From: Methylomonas methanica
Lineage (GTDB): Bacteria > Pseudomonadota > Gammaproteobacteria > Methylococcales > Methylomonadaceae
Assembly (NCBI GenBank): GCA_001644045.1
Contig: LUUF01000005.1
Coordinates: 1-59,717 of the forward strand
Direction: 5' to 3'
Length of the DNA stretch: 59,717 nucleotides
The notes under the pieces were generated by a model that was not told the origin of the DNA, ran no database searches, and was given only the letters and a program-made list of their open reading frames with translations. The position numbers and the translations under genes were made by a program. Below, piece by piece: positions 26,026 to 35,400 of this stretch (its first letter is position 1; each line of letters starts with the position of its first letter).

Positions 26026-26425
26026 TCGCTATATGCCATATCAAGATTAGTTTTTTGAACGATTGGCATACCGAATTCCAAGATTTTATGTCTTTATTTA
26101 AAAAATTTGCCCATCACCTTAGACAACATATTGAAGGCTGTCCAACCTGAATAAGCCAGTTTTCCCAAGTATTTGCCATGCATTCTTAGTTAAGGAGGAT
26201 CTCTAAAAGTTAAAAAATCTCCCTCTCCTTTATGTCCTGCGGGTTCGGTGGGAGAGTGTTTAGAGCTTCCGTTAAATGAATGCTGGTCTATCAAGTCGAG
26301 TCTGCGTCGGAAACAAGCAGTTGTTGGAGTCTAGCATTACTAAAATCAGCCGGTAAACCGAACAAGTCGATTAATGCCTGTCAAACAACAAAAAAAATCT
26401 ACCTGTCTCGTCACAACCTAATAAT
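26026..26425. other. Intergenic region between the two giant-protein loci
   Basis: The 400 bp contain no credible gene. A weak hairpin CTCTCC (26223-26228)/GGAGAG (26251-26256) and a T-rich stretch just past the second giant's stop on the minus strand are present. The sulfotransferase-giant operon probably starts from a promoter here, but no convincing -35/-10 pair was found. Confidence 0.4.
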
Positions 26426-29400
26426 TCAAACTGCGGCGTGTTCCGCAAACGCTTGCGATAGCTTTTGCAAAAATATGTCGACGTCGCGTTGCATACCTTT
26501 ACTGCCGTCGGCGCCAATCTGCTCAGTTAACGAAGGTTTACCGTTAGAAATGGCAGTTGTTCTATCTCTTACGTGGGCATCCGCGGGCTGCGTGCGGGAA
26601 CTTGCCGTATCGGCTTTTAACACCATGATTATCGTAACTTGATTGCCTTTAGTGTCGGTGGCAACAATCTTGATTTTGACGGGTTGTTTGCCTAACGGCG
26701 CATGTGGATCAACTTGTATGCTGCCATCACGATTATCAAACTGTATCCACGCCGGCAGTGAACGGCCGTCGGCCAGACTGACGTCGTAACGAATGACACC
26801 ATTGCTGTCCAAGCTCATCAATAATTCAGCGGGCAGGCTTAGATGACGGCCTTGCGCGCTGGATAAGTCCAGTTTCGCCTCGAGCATTTCCGAACGGGTT
26901 TCGCCCCAGATTTGATGAAAATAATCCCGGTCACCGCTCAAGGTCAATACGGGCGATACAGCCGAATTTAAAATCGACAGTCCTTCGCCGCTTCGCCCCA
27001 TATCGAATGGCAGTATTTCGAAGCTGTGGCTGTGATGAGTTGCGGTTAACATCGCATTCCAGCCGTTAAAATCGACGATCTGCGCCGCGTTGATGCCGTC
27101 GTTTGTGATTGGGTCAGTGGCTAGCGATAGAAAACCGGGATCGACTACAATGTCGTTAGCCGCCAGATCGTAATCACCGTTGCTACCGTCGGTCAGCGTA
27201 ATCACCACCCTATCTACCAAACCATCGCCATTACGGTCGATCAACGTCGCGCCGTCGTCAAACGTGCTTAGGCTTTGATCGTCTAAAAACTCAAAAAAAT
27301 GCGGGATCGGATTATCGAGTGTGGGACCAAATTTAATAAAACTGTTGGCCCTAACCCCGCTCGGCAAGTCCAAGACCACTCGTGTCTGCACGCCGGGCCG
27401 GCCGGCATCCAAATCCCGCAAGCTTTGCCCCGCCACGGCGGTAATCGTAAAAAACAAGGGATCAGTTGCCGCGCGGATGTTTTCGGGTAAGGCTTGCCCT
27501 GCAAACCGGCTATCGGTCAGGGCTTTGATACTGATGTTTTCCAATTGAATAGTGGCGTCGACCTGCACATCTTGCGATGTTAAGTTGTTTTGCGAACTGG
27601 TCGACGTCGTGCCGCCAATCAACACCACAAAACTTCCTGTCGCCGCGGATGCGCCGCTGTTAAAGTTAGCAACGCTAAAACCGGGGAAGGTGGCTACCGC
27701 GTTTTGCAAATAATCCGCTATGCCGTCCTGATTAAAGTCGCCATTGGTTGAACCGCCGGTTTCGATAGCCGGATCGACGCCATCAAGGTCGGTCAGGATT
27801 TCCACTGTCAAACTTTGAAAGGTACTGGCGTTACCGGCCTGATCCACCAAGGCCGCTTGCACCTGGTAAATACCGTCCGGAATTTGAATTTGGCTGGTTA
27901 ACGATAAAGTCAAGCCGCTTAAGCCGCCCTGCACTTCCAGCAAGGATTTGCTAGCGATGATCGTACGCTGACCGTTTAAAAGAATACTAATCTGTACCGT
28001 ATCGGTAGCAACGGCGCTGTTCGGTAAAGTCACATCGAAACTTGGCGTCACGTCGTTGGTCAGGTTGTCCGTATTGGATGCACCGGTATCGGAAGCAGCT
28101 TGTAAATCCAGTAAGGTCAAAGCTTGCGGCGCAACCGTATCGATTGTTAATCCTTGATCGGCGCTGCTACCGCTACTGCTGGCAACTAAGGTATAAGCAC
28201 CATCGTTTAATGCGATGCTGACCGGCGTTGACCAAACACCGCTGCTATTGGCGGTGACCGTAAAAGTCTGCAGCACCGTATTACCGGATTTTATTTGCAC
28301 TGTGACCGCACTGCCGGCGGGCGCTGTACCTTGAATCACAATATCGGTATCGTTGGTAATAAAATCGCCGGGCGTACCTCTATCCTCGCCGATGCCGGTA
28401 ATCGCCACATCGGTCACTTCCAGAGTTTGGTTGGCGCTGGCCGAATTGCCGACAGTATCCACCGCCGTGGCGATAATGCCGGCAAGCCCGGTTAAACCAC
28501 CCACCGGGAACGTGCCTGATGCCGGCGACTCAGTTCCGGTATCGACATGCCAAGTTCCGCCGCTTTGGACAATGACGTTATAAGTGATGCTGTTATTGGT
28601 AGCCGGATTGTTATCGGGGTCGATAATGACAGTTAACGTCGCGCCGGCCGGCAAATTGGTGATACCGCTGATGACTGGTGTGTGATCGGTACTGCTGGCC
28701 GCCGAAGTGATTGAAATTAATGGTGGCGTGGTATCTATACTCAATTCGCTGCTGGTGCTGTCCGATGCGTTATTACCGGCGGCGTCACTAACCGTCGCAG
28801 TAATACTGTAACTTTGACCATCGCTAAAGCTGCCCAAGGTACCCGAGGAAACCGCCGCCGAACCGGTGTCGATACTCCAAACGCCGGAATTAACCGGCAC
28901 ATTGGTATAGGTGGCACCATTAATCGTAACGGTTAACGTCTCGCCCGCCGCCAAACTGGCGGTCCCGCTAATGGTGGGCGTGGTGTCATTCGTGCGCAGA
29001 TTGGTCACTGTCGGTGTAGCCGGAGCACTATTGTCGAGCAAGTAACTCTCGTCCGCACCAGCCGGAGCCAGGTTGGTCAAGGCATTCGTCGCCAGGTCAT
29101 CGATACTAGCGCTAGCGGCTAAATCCAAACCGACACTGCCGTTAAAACCGGCCAGATCGCCGCCGGATACCGTCACATCGTAAACTGACGCAGACACTTG
29201 ACTGACGGCGGTTACCGCCGCCGTGGTGCTGCCATTGACCGCAAAGTCGGCAACACCGACATTTTGTACATCTTCCGAAAAAGTCACCCGGAATACCAGG
29301 CTGTTGGCGTTGGTATCGGCAGTGCTTGGCGTTTGTCTGACGATGCTGCTGACGCGCGGCGCTGTAATGTCGCCGGCAGTAACAACCAATTCGTTGCTGG

Positions 29401-32400
29401 AGACATCGATACCGGCATTACCTACCGCATCGGTAGCAGTGACGGCAACTTCATAAGTCCCTGCGGTCAAGGCCGAAATCAGATTATCCGCCAACGTCCA
29501 GCTGCCGTCGCCGTTATTCGTCGCTGCATAAGTATTGCCATTGACCACAACTTGAATCGTTGCATTGGCGTCGTTGACGGTACCACTGAGTGACGGCGTG
29601 GTATCCGTCGTATTCTTAGCGGTAATCGTGACTGTCGGCGCGATATTATCCAGGGTATACACTTCGTCAGCACCAGTCGGAGCGAGGTTGGTCAAGGCAT
29701 TCGTCGCCAGATCAGCGATACTGACACCAGCGGCCAAATCCAAACCGACACTACCGTTAAAACCAGTCAGATCGCCGCCGGATACCGTCACATCGTAAAC
29801 AGACGCAGATACTTGGCTAACGCCGCTTACCGCCGCAGTAGTGGTGCTATTGACCGCAAAGTCGGCAACACCGACATTTTGCACATCCTCCGAAAAAGTC
29901 ACCCGGAATACCAAGCTGTTGGCGTTGGTGGCGGCAGTGCTTGGCGTTTGCCTGACAATGCTCGTCAGGCGTGGTGCTGTAATATCCGATATGCCGCTTA
30001 CCGCCACGGCAGTTGTAGCGGTATTTGAAATATTGCCGGCATCGTCCCTGGCATTGAAGGCAAAACTACGGGCACCCGCGCTGCTGCTAGCCCCCAATGC
30101 GTTTTGGTACTGTATGTCTCGGATAACGTCGCGTGCCTGGCTGCTGGTAAATGCGGCAAAATCGGCTTTCTGAAGGGTGAATACGCCGAGCGCGTAATTG
30201 ATGTTGACTGAAACGCCTCCCACCGTTAGGCCGGTTTGCGCCCCGGAGCTACCGTTGGCGGCAAGTGTCGTCGCGCCAAAAATAAGTTTTTCATCCACAC
30301 CGTCTTGCAAACCGCTCACCGTGATAGTCAGCGCGCTAACCTGATCGGAGCTTTCCGTTAGCGTAGCCGGGTCGCTGTTATCATCCAGGCTTACCAGTGC
30401 ACCGTCGGTGCTGGTTACGGAGTGATTCAAGCTGGCGCCGTTGCTGGGGTCCAGATCGATAACCGGCGCGGTGGTATCCGCCGCCGGGGTGCTGTTGGTA
30501 AGAGCTTGAGTAAAATTAGCCGCGACATTGCCGGCACCGTCCTGCAAAGGACTGCTGCCGGGGGCTGTATACGTTAAGGAGATTGAATCGCTACTGCTCA
30601 CGGAATAGGCCAGCAACAAGGTCACGGTTTTAGCGACCGCGTTGACGTTAACCGCATTCACCGCAATCGGTGTGCTACCGTTTTTGGTCACAACAAATGA
30701 GCTGGGATCCGGCACAACACTCGCGAGGCCGGACCCGGTTTCGCTATAGTTCAGCGTGACCGTACTGAAATTGATACCGGCTGAATTCAGAGTAGGCGCG
30801 AGATTATCAAGCGTGTAGGTCTGCTCGGCAGCCGGCGTGGTATTGCTGAGAGTATTGCTGGCCGTATCGCTAATGTTTTGCCCGCCCGCGAAATTCAGAT
30901 CGACCAGACCATTGTTATTGGTGACACCGTTGACCGTGACATCCCAAGTGGCACCCGAACCAGTGACACTGGCAATACTGGCACCGCTGGCACCTGCGCC
31001 GGCCAAGGAAAAGTCGGCGACATCGATATTGGCTACCGCCTCGCTAAACACCACCCGAAACACCAGTGCGTCGGCATTGGTGATTTCCGCACTCGGTGTC
31101 TGCCGAGCTATGCTGACTACTGTTGGCGCCGTGGTATCGCTAACGCCAATGCCCGAAACCGTGAAGTCAAGCGTGTTGGACTGCGTATTGGCATTACCGG
31201 CCACATCAGCCACGCCCGACGCCGGCATCCAAATGGAAGCGGTGCCATCGACCGCGGGCGTCAAGGTCAAGGTATAGCTACTACCGCTGCCGGCCAAACT
31301 ACCGAGGCTAGCGCCGTTAGATACCGCAAAATCGCTGAGTTGCAGACCGGTGACGTCTTCAGCAAAATTGACATTGATCGTGATGGGCGTCGCACCGCTG
31401 ATGCTGCTGGATGCCGCGCTTAAAACCGCCAGCGGCGGGGTTTTGTCGTGTTGGAAACTGGCTGTATCCAGATAGCTGTTACCGCTGTCATCGGTATAAC
31501 TGGCATTGATGGTCACGGTGCCGTTATTGAAGCTACTCAAATCCAGCGCGGTCAAGGTCCAGGCATTGTTCGTCACCGTTGCGGTATCGACTATGGAACG
31601 GTTGCCATCGGTTATGGTTATTGTGACGATTCCGCCATTGGCGACGCCGGCGGTGGTACCGGATATCGTCACTGCATCGTCTTCGCCGGCATTGGCAATG
31701 CCGTCTCCGCCCACGCCGGCCACCGGCTCCGTGACGATGATAGTCGGTGCGTTATTATCCAAGGTTAATGTCTTGGTGGCCGTGGTAAAACTATTGCCGG
31801 CCAGATCGGTGCCGCTGGCACGCACCCCTACCGTTCCCGAGATCGGCGTGCTTGCCTCGATCGACCAGGAGCCGCCAGCCTGCACAGTGGCGTTGTAAGA
31901 TTGCTTGTCGCCCCAGTTACCGTCGTTATTAGGATCGATATCCACTGTGATAGTGCGGCCGGCCTCCAGGTCGGACGATCCGGTGATCAACGGCGTTGAA
32001 TCGTTGGTTTTGCTGTTGGTGGTAACGCCTATGGTCGCGGTGGTATCGATTATAACGACTTGGGTAGCGGTGGCCTGATTGCCGGCCGTGTCGCTCGCTC
32101 GCGCAGTCAAGGTGTAAGTGCCATCCGCCAACGCGTTTGCCGTGCGGTCGAGCGACCAGCTTCCGCCAGTCGCAGTCACGGTAGTAGTAAAAACCGTCAG
32201 GTTATTGGCATCGCTCAGGGTAAGCAAAACCGCACTATTGGCTTCAGCGGTTCCCGAAAACACCAGCGTATTGTCCTGAGTGATGTAGTCACTGTTGCTA
32301 TCGCCGCTGTCGTTATTGATAGCTGTGATAGCAACCGTTGGCGCAGCCACATCGATAGTAAATGCTTGGCTGGCGGTGGCGGTATTACCGGCTGAATTAG

Positions 32401-35400
32401 TGGCTACCGCCACCAAAGTATGGTTACCGGCGGCAAGTGTGCTGCCACTGTAGTTAAGAGTCCAATTGCCGCTGCCGTCGGCGGTCTGCGTGCCGCCAAT
32501 CTGGCTACCGTCCACCTTGACCACGACGCTGCTGCCAGCCTCGGCCTTGCCGGTAAAGGTTAGCGTTTGATCGTTAGTAATAAAGTCTGTCGCCGATACC
32601 CCGCTATCGCCGCTCAACGCGGCTATCGTATCGGCAACAACAGAACCCGAATTACCGGCCGCATCGCTAGCGGTTACGGTGACTTTACTATTGGTAGTCA
32701 GACCCGTCGCCGGAAACGATCCGGAAACAGGCGTGGCGGTTTCGGTATTGATACTCCAGGTATTTGGGCTACCGCTTTGCACGATGGCGGTATAACTGAC
32801 ATCGGTAGAGCCGTTGTTATCCGCGTCGATGGCTATACTAACCGTCGCGCCCGGCGCCAGATCGGTGGTGCCGGCGATTATCGGCGTCGAGTCGCCGACG
32901 GTCGGACCGGATGTAACGTGTATCACCGGCGCTTTGGTGTCATAAAGCTGCGTAGCTTGGGTGGCCGCAATGTTACCGAGTAAACTGCTGCTGCCGGTTG
33001 CGGCGCTGGAGCCGACATCGACCGTAATCGTGCCATTATTGGTATTAGCCGTGGGCGTGACCACCAGCGTATAACTGGCGCCGCTACCGGAAAATGCACC
33101 TTTGCTACCGCCCGAGACAATGACGTCGGACGCATCAAAACCGGTTACCGATTCTGAAAACGTAAAGGTGTAGGTTACGTCGCCATTGGCGATGCCGCTC
33201 GTGTTGTCGGCGATAGCGACCGTCGGCGCAATCGATACGCCATTGGTATGAGTGGGGCTGGCAACAGCGGTAGCAATCACTGTTGAACTGCCGGATGCGG
33301 TCAGTAATTCGGCGGTTACCAGTATTGGCCCATCCTTGAACGTATCCATATTAAAACCGGCGCTAGTCCAATTGCCGCCCGTTGCGGTGAGCTCCTGGCT
33401 AAGCGTATTAGTGCCATCGCTAACGGTTACTTTCACCACGCCGCCGGCAGTCGCCGTGCCGACGATGACTACCGAATTATCTTCAGTCTCGTCTATCACG
33501 TCGGTTAGCGCATCGGCGGCAATGGTGGAAATAGCGACAGCGCCAACGGTGCCGCGTTCGACATGCCCTGTGTCAGTTCCCGTATTTCCGGCCACATCGG
33601 TACCTGTCGCCGTCACAATGTAGTACTCACCAACATTATTTAAGGCGTTGGTCGGTACGGTACCGGTCGTGGGGGTTTGGGTCGCCGTATCCACCGACCA
33701 GGCTCCGGCGGTTACAGCCAGATTGTTGTAAACAACCGTGCGGTCGAATACGAAATTGCTGCCGCTTTTCAGATAGATATCGATACTGACATTCACAGCG
33801 CTAATATCGGTTGCGGCCGTTCCTGAAACCACGGGCTTATTGCCCGAAACAAACTGGGACTTAACGACAACCGGCGCCATCGTGTCATGAATCACAGTCT
33901 CGGAATCGGTGGCTGAAGCCAGCGTTGCGGTAACGGTCAACGTACCTTCGCGTAAGCCGGATAAATCCAGCGCGCTCGTCGTCCAATTATTACCGCTCAG
34001 GTTGATACCGGTCTGCTCGACATAGGTACCGTTGACATCGGTAACCCGCAATGTCACGGTTTGCCCACCGGCATTGGTCGCCGTGCCGCTAATCGTGGCG
34101 GTATTATCCTCGGCGTTGTTGAAATAGCCGCCGCTAATCGGCGCGGTGATGCTCACGGTGGGTACGGTCACCGTTAAATCGCTGTTGGCAGTCACCTGGA
34201 CCGCATTGCTATCGGTAGCGGTCGCCAACACATCGAACGTACCCACCAATCCGTTAGCCGGAAAAACCCCGGAGATTGGTATTGCACTACCGGTATCCAA
34301 CGACCAATTGCCGCCGCTAACCGCCACCGAATAACTCACGGCATCGGATAAATTGCCGTCGTTGTTCGGATCGATGCGCACCGTCACATAGGCTTCGGTG
34401 GAGGTACCGTTAATCACCGGCGTGGTATCGGCACTGCTGGTCAGGCCCGTGATCGCGACCGAGGGGCCGCTGATCAAGGTTAGTTCGCTCGTGCTGGTGT
34501 CCGTGGCGGTACCACCGCTGTTACGCACCACATGCGCTAGCACTTCGTAAGGTGAAGCACCGGTGCTCAACACATCACCGTTCGGGATGGTCAGACTCCA
34601 CGCATTCCCTGAAACAATCAGCCCCGCCTGGGTGAGGTAAGGCGTGGCATTAATGCTGATGCTTTGCCCGGTATTCCCGCTGGTCGCATAAAGCACACCA
34701 TTGACCAGCACATAAAGTTTATCGGTACCGCCGTTGTCGCCGGCCCAATTCCCGGTAATCGTCGGAGTGGTATCGTTGGTGGTCAAGAGATTGACCGTCG
34801 GCTTGATAATGGCTGTGGCATTAGCGGTATTGCCAGCCGCATCGCTGCCGGATGCCGTGACTTTGGCGCTAGTGGTAATTCCCGCCGCCGGCAAGGTACC
34901 ACTCACTGGTGTTACCGTAGCGGTGTTAACAGACCATGTTCCCCCACTGGCAACAATAGCCGCGTAGGTCAAATCTATACTGCCATTGTTATCCAAATCG
35001 ACATTAACGGTAATGCTGGAACCCACCGGCACATCGGTGCTGGTACCGCTAATAAGCGGCCGGCCGATACCAACGGCATCCACGCCCAAGCTAGGCGGTA
35101 AAGTATCGTGTTGCAGCGCTACATTATCGCTGGTTGATCCGCTGACCAGGGTATTGCCGCTATTGGCCGTGACCAAATCCCCCGTCACGGTCAACGCACC
35201 TTCCGCCTGGGTATGCAAATCAACGCCTGAAACGCTCCAGACGCCACTGCCGTTTGCCTGCGTCCAGACCACGACATCGCCCGTGCCGCCATCGGTATCG
35301 GTAATGGTCAATCTTACCCATTGATTAGCGGTAGCCGTACCGCTCAAGGTAACCGCATCGTCTTCTAAGGCATTGAGAATATTATCCACGCCGATCGGTT

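Noticed and set aside
26190..26260. AAGGAGG followed by a possible short gene in the gap before the second giant.
   Set aside because: The Shine-Dalgarno-like string is not followed by a start codon at usable distance with an open frame of useful length.
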